Assembly (NCBI GenBank): GCA_948099385.1
Contig: CANUEZ040000113.1
Location: 10,738,501 to 10,802,500 of the forward strand
Direction of reading: 5' to 3'
Length of the DNA stretch: 64,000 nucleotides
Source: Fasciola hepatica
Taxonomy: Eukaryota > Platyhelminthes > Trematoda > Plagiorchiida > Fasciolidae
A program made the position numbers and the translations under genes. Positions within the stretch are counted from its first letter, which is position 1. Each line of letters begins with the position of its first letter. The notes beneath the pieces are model-generated. The model was given only the letters and a program-made list of their open reading frames with translations. It was not told the DNA's origin and did not search any database. This document shows, piece by piece, positions 11,335 to 22,700 of the stretch.

Positions 11335-11892
11335 TCATTTGCGTTTCTTAACATGATGGTTTCCATTCACACTATCGTTATTTAATGGTGGAAGACCCAA
11401 GAATTGTCGACCTGTTTTGTGGATAACACGAACTGTTTCAAATATTTTCGCGAGGACAAAATCACCGTGAAGGAATATGTTAACCAATTGATCCCAACGA
11501 AAACGGACCAAAATTGTAGCGCAGTCTTCCAAGGGAGCGCACACCGCATCGATTTCGTTCATGCAATAGCCAAATTCACACAGACAGGCACACAACAATA
11601 AATCCCTCAACAATGAACCCACACTCCTCGTGAGAACTGCTTTCACAGAAGTTGAAATCCTATTGCTGTTCGAAGTTACTCGCATTGTCGAATAATTCCG
11701 TGTTGGATTGCCACCATATGCTGTCTCACGTAGGCTTGCTTTACTAGAGAGCATGACGGAAAATCCCAAATGGCCCACGAGCAACATAGAATTGTATATA
11801 TGTATATACGTTGATTTTACTTCCCTGTCGCCTAAAGAGACCCACGGCTCAGTAGTAATACCATCATCACGTGCAAAACTGAGTGACTTCAA
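11335..11892 (-). CDS. Unrecognised 185-aa ORF, open only in the left arm
   Basis: This frame lies just upstream of the LINE endonuclease region in element orientation. In the right arm the same frame (27623-28105) is cut to 160 aa with a changed end, because 32 bases are missing there. No domain is recognised. There are several Cys (LLCACLCEFGYCMNEIDAV) and no obvious membrane helix. It could be the end of a LINE ORF1, a separate gene fragment or a chance frame. Confidence 0.25.
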   Translation of the reverse strand: MKSLSFARDDGITTEPWVSLGDREVKSTYIHIYNSMLLVGHLGFSVMLSSKASLRETAYGGNPTRNYSTMRVTSNSNRISTSVKAVLTRSVGSLLRDLLLCACLCEFGYCMNEIDAVCAPLEDCATILVRFRWDQLVNIFLHGDFVLAKIFETVRVIHKTGRQFLGLPPLNNDSVNGNHHVKKRK

Positions 11893-12088
11893 ATATGGTT
11901 GATGAAAATACCTAGTCTGAGCTGTGTTTATCGATTGTGAAGTTCAAATTAATCGCAGTTCCTTTTACAAGGCCAGAGATCGACCGCGTTCATCACCATC
12001 CCCTTTTCGCGGCCTAGTCAAGGAAACCGAACAAATCGGTCGATTGGATTTCGCCCCCATCAGCGTGACTTATCGATAGCCGTTGTTG

Positions 12089-12321
12089 CTAGCTGAACCT
12101 GTCGTCGTAAGTGTTAGAAAGTTCACTGTTTTGCAGAAACCTAAATAAATTATGAACATTTATTGTAGCAAACGTATGTCTTCGCTCGACTCAGCTTTGC
12201 TTACCGTTGGAAATCAAAAAACACGCTGTTGAGATCAATTGTACACTCCACTAATCGACCAGAAACCCGATCATTCGCTAAAGCAAACATATCCAACTGA
12301 TCTACAAACTGCTGTGCTTCT
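12089..12321 (-). CDS. 3' end of unidentified spliced gene, left-arm copy
   Basis: Exact mirror of the gene end at 27194-27426. The two exons are 12205-12321 and 12089-12140 (stop TAG at 12089-12091), separated by a 64-bp intron. The protein end, splice sites and stop are the same as in the right arm. Both copies can therefore still encode the same C-terminus. See the right-arm entry for the reading. Confidence 0.6.
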
Positions 12322-12354
12322 CTAATTGAGATTCATCCCAACCGAGCCATAGCT

Positions 12355-12656
12355 TCACATGAATATTCGTCTCTGGAAAGCTTGCACTGATTTATAGCAA
12401 ATCCATTTGAATATGAAAATAAAATTCAACAATAGTTTTATATGAACCACTTCATCGTCATCCAAGTCGAAAAGGGGAATTTTTTCTTCAAAAAGACGGT
12501 CACGAGGAATGAAATCTTCAATCAGGTGGCATTTATATTCAGGTAGCTGGATTGTCGGCTCGTCCAGTGTGTGTCTGAATTCAGCTTCATGAATACGATA
12601 TTCAGTACATCTTGATGAGCAGATATCCAAACTATTTTCACTAGATGCATTGCCCT
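12355..12656 (-). CDS. Candidate upstream exon of the duplicated gene, left-arm copy
   Basis: Mirror of 26859-27160. The acidic protein stretch RDRLFEEKIPLFDLDDDE is preserved without change in both arms. The acceptor would be near 12657. The true 3' border is uncertain because the frame runs into a hydrophobic, AT-rich tail that looks intronic. It is probably part of the same gene as the exons at 12089-12321, from position and strand. Confidence 0.45.
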
Positions 12657-13054
12657 CTGAATGTTCATTTCAATTTTTGTCTGACTGTTTCTTTTCTATT
12701 AGAAGGAATAAGATTTAGGGAGGTGTTTTGAGGGAACATTTGAAAGACCAAATGAAACCCTGATCCATTGTTTGCAACATTACTGAACAGTTCTGAGGCA
12801 GCCATGCAAAATTGACTTCAGATAATGTTATGGGTTTGCTGTGTTAAAGAGTGCTATCTATAAATATCAATATACAGTGGCCTTGAGAAATCATCTTGCA
12901 CTTAACATCCTACAGCCAACTTTAGAATAACGCAGGAATCAACAATGCTTTTTGAAATAATTGTAACTACATGACAAGAATTTATCCTCTCTTACGCGAA
13001 TGCATCGTGGGCTTCGAAACGTTCTGTTTGGAACTTTCCATTAGTGTAAATGTT

Positions 13055-13258
13055 TTACTTTTCCCGAGAAGCCTCAGTGTTCTGAAAATCGTTGATAAAT
13101 ATTCGATTGGAAATACCATTCTCTACAGTCTCCTTTGAAATATCAAGTGACCTAACCACCGAGTTCTGAGTTGTATATGGATGATTGGGATTATTCAACA
13201 CATTTTTCTTCTCGCTGATGGACAATCGTTTGGTCGTTGTTATGCCAAATGCCACCAA
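13055..13258 (-). CDS. Candidate exon, left-arm copy
   Basis: Mirror of 26257-26460, with the same 67-codon frame rich in Asn, Ser, Glu and Lys (ISEKKNVLNNPNHPYTTQ). It may belong to the same gene as 12355-12656. No family recognised. Confidence 0.3.
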   Translation of the reverse strand: MVAFGITTTKRLSISEKKNVLNNPNHPYTTQNSVVRSLDISKETVENGISNRIFINDFQNTEASREK

Positions 13259-13559
13259 GTCACACTCGCTTTATCCGCGCACGTTCATCAACAGCGTCAA
13301 CCAATCAGCGAACAGAATCATATGCGATCCACCAGCGTAGACGTGATTGAATGAATGCGACATTGCATGTCCTTTGGTCAATAGCCAAGCCGTGCATCGG
13401 TAAGAGAAAGGATGGGTAAGTAACAGATGCGACATGCTTCCGAAAAGCCATGTCATATTCAGTTCTTACTTTTGTGCATATATCATCGGTTTGGGTTTGC
13501 TGGAAAGATATTAGAAAGTGTGATGTTCCATAAGTACGACAGAGCACGGATTTGACTGA

Positions 13560-13564
<5 letters not shown>

Positions 13565-13617
<53 letters not shown>
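13565..13617. repeat. (TA)n microsatellite, left arm, 53 bp
   Basis: Pure alternating TA. The right-arm equivalent (25910-25950) is 41 bp, a difference of six repeat units. A PLE fragment begins immediately on its right side. Confidence 0.98.
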
Positions 13618-13620
<3 letters not shown>

Positions 13621-14243
13621 TGAAAATGTATCTCCCAGTGAATTGGATGAAATAAATACAGAAGTCCTATCAACTGGTCATAGATTTTGCTGGCCAAAGA
13701 AAATTCGTCGACAGCAAGATGTAGAAGGTGAAATGGAGAACCTATCTAATTAGCTAAACGACTTAGTCCCAATACGTAAGCGGTATGCTGACCACCTGAA
13801 ATCAACCCGCGTCAGTTGCAGCCAATTAATGCATGAATAAAATATAGTCAATAGATCGATTCTCTCGACAGACCACCATTAGGCCACAAATACATTGAGA
13901 CCACGAGACAATCCTCATTAAGAACTCTAACAAGGGATCCGGGATCATTGTCATGGCTATGAATAACTACCGGTACAAGGTGTCGGGATTTGTGAGTGAC
14001 CGGACAAAATGCACGAAAACAAACGAAAAAGATAAAGCAAGCTACATTGAAAAATACAGGTACCAAACTTCGAATAATAGCACAGAATAACATAACTGAA
14101 CAGATGAGACCAGTAGGAATAATGATGCCGTGACTCTACGGGTCACCGAAAACGCCCAAAATTGGCATCCCAATGCGATTTATACTCCACGTATCCGGCT
14201 CGCTCAACCACAGCATCACATGCTGCCTAAATAAATAAAATGT
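13618..14243 (+). pseudogene. Penelope-like element fragment directly abutting (TA)n, left arm
   Basis: Directly after the (TA)n tract the plus strand reads NVSPSELDEINTEVLSTG, then RFCWPKKIRRQQDVEGEMEN. These match the PLE region before the RT, usually of the form LSxxQxxVLxxGxxFxxPPKKxxxxxxxxxFEN. From about 13925 it reads NKGSGIIVMAMNNYRYK (matching DKGSGIVIMxxxxY) and VSDRTKCTKTNEKDK. From about 14090 it reads EQMRPVGIMMP, a stop, LYGSPKTPKIGIPMRFIL (matching LYGLPKIHKxxxPMRPIL). Frameshifts and stops make it inactive. The homology to the right arm ends at about 14195, but the PLE reading continues to about 14243 here. Confidence 0.75.
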
Positions 14244-14859
14244 GTAACTGAAATTCTTCAGGCATTTAAACAGCAAAGGTTCTGGCTGTCATATCTAAAA
14301 ACGTGAGCAATATACGTAAGCTTAAAACCAACGGTGTTTTCGATGGACTGATATTGCAACGGAAAACACAAGAAGGGCACGAACACATTGATAAAATTTT
14401 CATGAACACAAGAAGTTCACTGTTTGGAGTGATCAAATTTTGAGGTGTCAGAAAAAACTAAACTCTCCAGTAGGAAGCTCAGACACAACGAATTATAGAA
14501 ATCAAAACAATGTTTTCGATGATTGTCGGCAGAAAGTGCAAAATGGACGAATAACCTGTTAAGTGGGAGGTGTTGAAACCCATGTTCAGTTCGGTCCAAA
14601 TATTGGATGGGAATGCCAAAGTAAATCAGAAGAAACTAGCCAGTGAAGGTGTTTGATTCATCATTAGATGGATTTCATTCCATGAGAACAGAAAGAAGAC
14701 ACAAGTCGCGAGAAGCAAACATTTTGTTTATTATGGTCTACCGCGTACCTAAAACATTTTAGTTTATATATCATACAGAGAGAAAAATAATACAGTGGAA
14801 AGGGTTTGATTGAACACTGTGATAGTGCGTTCGGTAGGAGGAAGGAGAAGTCTGTTCTG
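14244..14859. other. Spacer end, probably 3' flank of the minus-strand PLE
   Basis: Contains short minus-strand frames (14417-14599 and 14664-14945) without recognisable domains. It lies downstream of the nuclease-end of the PLE at 14860-16750 and may be its 3' untranslated region. Confidence 0.35.
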
Positions 14860-16750
14860 TTAGTGCCAAGGCAAACAAACATTTTGTTCCAACCGCTTTT
14901 GTGCACAAAGCGCCGGCTGATGCAAAATGATAAGCATCGCTTCACTGAATGCTAGCAGGTTCGATGTGGGATTGCGCAACAACACTGTGAATTTTTTCGG
15001 CAGGTCAACTTTGTGACTTGATGCAATTAGGTGTTTTGCGATTGAAGACATGTCAGAAATTTGGATCGGCAAGGCTACTTGAGTGATTATTGAAGCTTAA
15101 CCTTTTGGTGGTCCGCAACAGAGGTAATTGCGCCGCTGTGCATGTAAGCCTTATGGCTGAATTAAGATTTCTATTCATTTGATTAAATATGTGGTCACCT
15201 TTAAACTGTAAAATAATGAAAAGTTGCTTCTTCTCGACCGTGATTGGCTTTTCGCACGCTTTCTTTGGTTTTCGTTGATGTTGGATGAACTTCTCGGGAT
15301 AACAATTGGCCAGCAATGTTCTTTTTATGAACTCTTCATTTTGCACTTGATCACTGGTGCAGATTCCCTGCGGTCTGTTGAAGAGAGTTTGGACTAATCC
15401 ACATTTGTAGGCCATTGGTGCAAAGCTGGAGAATATAAATAGCGACCGCCCCATGTAGCTTCGCAATTTGTACTGCTTTGCAATGTTTCTTCCGGACGTC
15501 TGGTTATTGGAATATCTAAAAAAAGCTATTGGCACATTCTTCTTCGTGAGTAACAGAAGGATTAGGATGAATGAAGTTTATGGAATGAATACAATTTTCT
15601 GCATAAGATAAAATTAAAATGTCGTCAACTTATCGCCTGTAAAGGCAAAAATGAGAAATATTATCACAGAGTTTTCTTTCTATCATCCCCAGAAAAAGAT
15701 CTGCCAAGGTTGGACCTAGAGGACTACCCGTAGCCACACCATCAATCTGCTTGTAGCGTTTTCCTTCAAAATAAAAAGGATATTCCCTGTGCATAAAAGA
15801 ATAAGGTCCTTGATGTAATCAATAAGAATAGGTAAATTCAAGTTATGCGAAGAAATAAAATCACAGAAAATCAACTCTCTCACAAAGAAGTACTTAAGTG
15901 AAAAGGGACTCAACGTCGACTGAGTACATTTTTCAGAACTCATTGAAATCTTGTTCAATGTGTCTGTGAGTTCAAACGAATCCTGTAAACAGAATGCAGT
16001 TAGATGTTTCCGAATAAAGGCAAGGATTTCACCAAGCCAAATTGCGAGTTTATGATATGCCGAGTTTTGCATGCATAGTATAGGCCTCGAAGGAACTTCA
16101 GTCTTGTGGAAGATTGGTGACCCTCCTAAATAGAGCTTTTATGTTCCGACTGGTTTTAGCCCCTTGTATGTGTTCCCGGATATAAATCTATGCAAGAGCA
16201 GAATCTGTAGTTTTCTGGATATCTGTTTCTCTATTAGTATCTTGTTATCCGGGGTAGTGTTCGGTTTGAAGTTTTGTGTATCAGAAGGAATGTCTTCCAT
16301 CCTCTGCATTTACTCATTCGTTTTCATGATTACTATGCCTGATCCTTTATCTGCTTGGAGGAAAAACAAATCTTCCATTTGTTTGGGCTGTTCAACAGCC
16401 ATTCGATGTTCTGACGACAAACAACACCATTGGCGTATGGGCGCGGATTGGTATTGCACTGAGATATCAAATAGATTTGCCTTGAACCAACCGGCTTTGT
16501 TGGAATACTCGGGTACCAGGTCTTCAAAGTGATCACAGCGGTTCTCAAATTGAACACGTGTTTGTAACTGACCAACTTTTTTAGGTGGCACTATCCATTT
16601 TAGTCCCGTTGAGAGTACTCCACGTTGCGCTGTGGTCAGCTGAGAATCAGAAAGATTGTAAGTGTATGCACTTGTGTCTGTGGGAAATAGTGACCTTTCG
16701 TGCATTTTGCACATGCTGCCTTCAAGGCTTTTAATCGTTTTCGACTTGGT
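14860..16750 (-). pseudogene. Penelope-like element with RT and GIY-YIG-associated C-terminus, inactive
   Basis: The most complete PLE here. From the 5' end on the minus strand: YNLSDSQLTTAQRGVLSTGL and WIVPPKKVGQLQTRVQFEN (16310-16714), then FFLQADKGSGIVIM. Then come YKGLKPVGT and RPILCMQNSAYHKLAIWLGE (about 16000-16160), then the RT core with QIDGVATGSPLGPTLADLFL (near 15680-15740). At the catalytic YVDD the codons are CGA-TAA-GTT-GAC-GAC, so Tyr has become a stop (15630-15632) while both Asp remain. The thumb-like part YKLRSYMGRSLFIFSSF, KCGLVQTLFNRPQGIC follows (15053-15535). The end SIAKHLIASSHKVD, FSEAMLIILHQPALCAQK and a final LPW matches the C-terminal part of the GIY-YIG endonuclease region, but the GIY-YIG core between 15060 and 15110 is missing. 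Several frameshifts confirm decay. Confidence 0.85.
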
Positions 16751-19700
16751 TTTTCACAACATTTCTCTCGAAAAGTTCGCAAACTTTATTCGACGATCGC
16801 AGCACGAGATGACAGTTGGATGAATCTGTACACATGGATCAGGAAAATGGAAACCTTTGTTAGGATTCAATAAAACGACAACCCAAATGTAGAATATGAA
16901 ATAAAGTATTACGCTGTTGTTAAACAGGAATGTAAGGGTAGTGTGGTCAGAAAGTTACAAATTACAGCGGAGCAACTTGACAGAATACGAATCTGAAGAC
17001 AGACATGCATTATCAAGGGAACGTTGTACTAGATAGGCTTCCTTGCTCATACATAGAGACTGTTTGTGCTCGATTTGGCGGGCGTGTGTGTGAAGTTAGA
17101 CAATCACAGAGCCAACATAGGAATGGTCTGAGGTATACACTTCAAATTGTAAGACAATCTGAGTTAATGGGTTGGCCTAGATATGGTTGCACATCGGGAT
17201 TATCGTCGAATTCCTACATGATCTCTATGTGTATTCACTTGGATGATAATCAGTTTACTTTGAGTGGACTTCATATGGTGGTAAAAGGTGCGTGTTGGCA
17301 GCCGCTTGATGATATGCACACGTGGAGGACCATTCTGCCTCCCCCATTGTTATTCTTGCTGTATGGAAGAAAGACAGCTCTGACCCGCGCAAAATATCAA
17401 CCTGCAAGCTACAAGACTAAAACCATTTCTCCTAAATGAAAAGAAGACGCGCTAGACACGGCAACACCACCTGGTAAACTACTCATTACTTACAAATAAG
17501 ACCAGCCAGACCATTATTTTGTCTAGCTGAAGGCATAGTGGGGTCGTGCGAAATTACAAGGGGTACAAAATCAACACTGCGCACGTCATGTAGAGTAACG
17601 TACTCGGTAAATAAACAACTGTGACGCAATTCCCCATATCATTTGCAAGTCAGAGTTACAGCCAGTTAGGGGACACATATTGAACCAATTCATATGGGCG
17701 ACACGACTACGTACTTATCGGCACCAATGAAAGTGACAAGCAACCAATATTGATTTGGAAGACATTAGTCAAGAGAGATTGTATAATATGGGATCATAAA
17801 TATGCCTGGAGATCCTTATAATTCAGAGGCCCTACCACATAGATATGATTGAAATTTGAATATATTTGGCCTATTGTGAGTGCCCTGCCGGTCTCATACC
17901 CTAAATCCCCGTCCTCTGTCAGATAATGAAATGGACCCATTGGATAGCTCGGATTATGACCGACTATACACTGTGGTTAAATGCGAGCTCACCGCAAATC
18001 GAGACTTACTAATACCTTCAGTATAGTGAACCGTAGGCCTTCTGTAGTCTTAGACGTTCCATGTCTTTCTAGATGGTGCTCGACCACGCTGTCATATGAC
18101 AGTCAATCAAGAACCCAACAGGTGTATGGTACAACGCAGAGTGTTTCTCTACCCTGTCTCTTATCGAGTTGCCGAACAATGCCTCCGAGCCACTGCGAGC
18201 AGCTAGAAGGACAGTGAGCTAGCCTACGTTGCAGGATCGACTCCCTATTTCGTCATTCATTTTCATGTACTGCCAATTTGTACGAATAATTCGGCAAAGA
18301 TACTGGTGTGAGAACATCTCTGGCCTTCAGGTTTTCTCTACTCTTGGTCACCAGTTTTCATATTCATATATATGCACGGGTCAGATAACAGAATAGAAGA
18401 CGCGAATCTCTATTCGAAGGTTAATTTCACTTCATGATCATAACAAATGCCGGAGTCCGAAAATTCCTTCTTTGCGCATTCTTTATTGTTATCCTTTGCC
18501 TGGCCATTCGAAAATAGTGTTAACCCCAGATACACGGAGGATGGTACACGGCCGATCGCCTGGCCAGTTATGCTGGTTTTTCTTTGGCTACTTACAGCTA
18601 ATAGTGTTTTGAGTGTCCGTTCTCCACAGTAGAAAACTACAGCTCGTTGACTTATCACCTCGAAGGCTGAAACACGAGGTGCTTCACCTACTGGGAAGGT
18701 CATAATCATAGCGCGTGATTTCCGAATAATCCATAAAGGTCTTGTTAGTTATGATACAAAGTGTTTTCCCTAGTATCGAGAGAGGCTTCTATGGAACTCG
18801 GTATTCCATGCCCGCCTTTTCTGTTCGAGGGTGTAAATACTGTCTTTGTACGTCCGGGAGAAGCCAGAAAGCCAGCAGGAGCAACGGCCTCATTTGATTG
18901 CGGGCTGCACGTGCCACTTCTCAATGAGGTCTACAGATGCCACCCAGTTTAAGACTCATCACGTCCTCGGGCACAGCTGCTGCTTATCCACGGTGGTCTA
19001 CTGAATGTGCCTAAGCTCGCTTCATTTACGACAAACTGCTTATTTGGTGGCCAAGTCAACATGTACACCGTGGCATGTAGCTTTGCGCCAGGCACAGCTT
19101 TCAAATTAGGAAGGGCAGCTATTGTAGATCTTCGGACATGTGCCTGTGCTTTAAAATATACTGTGGAGTTATATCATGTGTTCGATATACTGTCTCACCA
19201 TTCTTGTGTATTGGTACCATCGACGGTTTCATCCTCCTTCGAAATGCCTCACCCACGAAACCTGAGCAAAAGATGTCATTTTGGCCCAGCAGTTACTTCT
19301 GCTTATTATAATAACATATCTCGAAGACACGATTCGTTTCTGACAGATTAGTGATGACCAACTGTATAATTTTTAGTTTCGGACAGGAATGTTGCTTGTG
19401 AAGACCGACAAACCGAATGCTTCCCTGAGATGCTTCGCTCAACAGTGAAAACAGCATTCATGTGGCTGAATCTGTGAGCCACTGTACTGCATCATTTGCT
19501 CGTTTAATCCCGGCTTCCATTGAATAACGCTTGAAATAAGACGTTCAAGATTGCCACTATTCCTGATAAATTAGGTGCTAAGGGCACGGTGAGGGACAGC
19601 GATATTACCTTATTATATGTTGTGATGGCTCACTATGGGATATCAGGTAATATCCGAGTCATTAGACGATAACAGTGAGCTGCTGAGCAAGAACTATTTT

Positions 19701-22700
19701 CTCACGATGAATATGTTACCGTAATATGTGTTTCGTTCATTTTCATTCTTGTTCTAGTGTTACAATAATAAAGATGGTGAATATTGGTCAGAACAGGAAT
19801 GATAACATTTAAATCAAACGGATGGTTGATGATAACTCGGTGAGCAATCGACTGGACTCTTTGGGGAAAATCAAATGCATCTGACAAAAGAAAATATTTT
19901 CATGTGCTGACTTATGATTAGTCTAACGTTGGCATGCGTAGAAACAATCCAACGGCAAACAGTTTGACCATAACCAGAATCACACAATACACATACGGAA
20001 GCTTATGGGCCAGTATATCGGTTAGATCAAATCCTTTCATAATTTGTTGAATATGAGATCAAATTAATTGTTCTGACAACTAACACTCACTGATGAAACA
20101 TCAAACTGATTTGCCGACTGTACCTAAAAAATACAGTTGCACATACAAAATGAAAGACACTGGTTTCCTTATACCTGTGTGCTGAACCATTCTGACGAAA
20201 GTTTCACCCATCTATTGGGATTGTGCTATCATGGAGATTCTGGTACAATCCAAATTCTAAAGGACAATCCAATGGATATAAGAAGTGTATCGAAAATTTA
20301 TTGCCTAATAGGCTGTTTTTATTGTGAAAGTTGTTATGGTAATAACACAGCATTGTTAGTGGATGTTGCAAATTCTTCAATCTTTTTGGTTGCCGAGGCT
20401 AACCTTTCTCAAGAGATTCGAACGTTCCCTCATAGTTATTTGTTTGTAAGACTGCTTGGGAAAGATAACCACGGTAACCGAAACTTTAGAGAATCACAAC
20501 ATCCTTTAACAACGCAATGCTATTACCAATATAACATACACTACACATTTCAAATATTTGTTACGGTGTACCACTTGGAAAAATAGTCAGCCGAATTCCA
20601 CTTCGTTTGACATTACTCGTCCCCGGTCCCCATGTTGCACTATTTTACCCCATTTATTTACAAACAGGCTGTTTTTATCACCCTGAACCATTAATATTCA
20701 ATGCATAGAAGTAGCGTTTTGTTGTTTGCATACCTATATTGCATATGAAATACCTTTTCCGGTTCCAGTGGTCCCGTGAATTCTAACACAAGAAACTAAT
20801 ACCGAAAAGCGGAATGTCGTGTGCTCTTCACAAATGAAACGTTATTCACTTGAGTACCCATTCATGAATATGAAGAAGAACACAACACCGGCTCTTTAGT
20901 AATGTACGATAATCTTCTTTTATAATCTGTCTCAACCCCCCCCCCCCAATCAGTTGGATTACCAAGAGCAAATAACTGCAATGAAGCTGTCAAAAACGGA
21001 AATTTCGTTTCATAACGGATTCTGAGAGACATTCGTGAGCTTGTGTGATCTAAAATGACCTTAATGTAACTGAGAATTTCTGTTGAATGATCGCTGAGCT
21101 CGGCAGGTTTCTACGACGAATGAAGGTGATGACATTCTAGGCTTGTGAAGAACAGTTTATTAAGAACCGAAAAACCGTAAAGTCTCAGATAATAATAGCA
21201 ATTCATGTTACTGTCGACATTCCCAGAAAGCAAAAATAAGGGTCTTTAAAAAACGTTCGTAGAGCATGGTATTTTTCACTTTATATCGTGAGTTTTGCAA
21301 TCTACATGTCACCACAGTGTGTTTCTTGAGGTTGACTACAGATCTCCTGAAGTGAATCGATTACCATAACGACTTATGATGGGATTCAACATTTTTCGTT
21401 TCTGCAGCACTCTGCAATCCTGATTTCGCGTATAATTCTAGTCTTTGCTCGGCCAGAGGCTAAAACAAACTACTATTCTTCTCCCTTAGATGCAGTGCGA
21501 AGTGCAGTTTATTATCAAATCACTCCCTTGATTCTATACCTATCCCAGTGTGGCTGACATCATTATCCAAGTCAAAGTGTTTTGTATTAAACAGGACATT
21601 TTGTGACAACGATATCACTTGAATATTGTGACAAAAGATCTCGCTGATCACCAGAAGAATAAAAATATACTTGTCACAGGAACAGGTGTCCATGTGATCG
21701 CACAATGTCGATTCTCTCGTATTAAAAACATAGTAGCAGTGTTTTTCAGGTTTTCAGTGACGAGGCGACAAGAAAATGATTATTTAGTGGAACGCGCCCA
21801 GAATACCTCACATTCGAGTTGCGCATTCAAAATAAACCGAACATATTCCTCCAATGAGGCTGCCATTATACGGTTAGCTGACTGTTGAACTGCTTGAAAA
21901 ATATCTTCGCTCGGTTTTCGCTAATATATACGTTAGCCAGACACCTGCGATATAATTATTAACAAATCAATGTTTCTAGTAGGATCAACATTTGTTTATC
22001 AACTAAAGAAATCACCTTCGGTGAGTTTCACTTTCTTCGATTTGCCAATAAATCGCATGTTACATGTTACAATTCGGGGACAATTGAACTTCAAGGTAAA
22101 TAATCCTGTTGACCAAGGTTTAAGTTGCCAATGGATGGCAGCGGAACTAATGTTGCCGACATAGATTTCCATAGAATTTTATGTATCAGTCTTGTTTTGT
22201 GTCGGAAACCCTGAGCTAATTATCCTAGTCAAGAATTGCACACTTTCCACTGATCCGGAAAGGTCCACAGAGATGTTTTGTGACAGTTTTACACGGCAAA
22301 TGCAACGCTGGCGATAATCGATGAGAACACTGGATTGGATGATTCACTCACGGCGAAAGAACTAGCTGATTAGACATGTTCTGCCCGGCGAGTGCGAAAG
22401 GGCATCAGTAACGGGATGCATTGGTCTGGTTCGCGATCTCACTTCGGATACACTCTCAAGGAAGGATGAATTATCTAGGAAGAATACCGTTTATCTGAAC
22501 ACTTTTGACAACACCCCTTAGGCTTTCGTCATTGTAGCTCTCGGACGTTCCGTTATCCCCCTATGACACTTTACATTGGATGCTGGATAACCATTTGCTA
22601 GTAGGTTTTGCAATTTAAATAACTACGTCAAGTTAGATAGTAGTTGCAAATGTGCATATAAAATGGCTTTCATTTTGTTATAAAAAGACAAAAATACTTC

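Larger units (their letters stand above)
5570..14195. repeat. Left arm of giant inverted repeat (palindrome)
   Basis: The reverse complement of this arm is found at 25318-33512. Paired positions add up to 39483 from 6015 to about 11433, to 39515 as far as the (TA)n tract, then to 39527-39528, and to 39513 at the inner edge. The steps are explained by a 32-bp indel (extra bases 11434-11465 here), a 12-bp longer (TA)n tract, a 1-bp indel near 13826 and 15 bp extra in the other arm. In the core I saw only isolated substitutions, for example near 6992, 10711, 11231 and 11292. About 400 bp here (5616-6014) are missing from the right arm. Identity drops only near the two edges. Confidence 0.95.
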
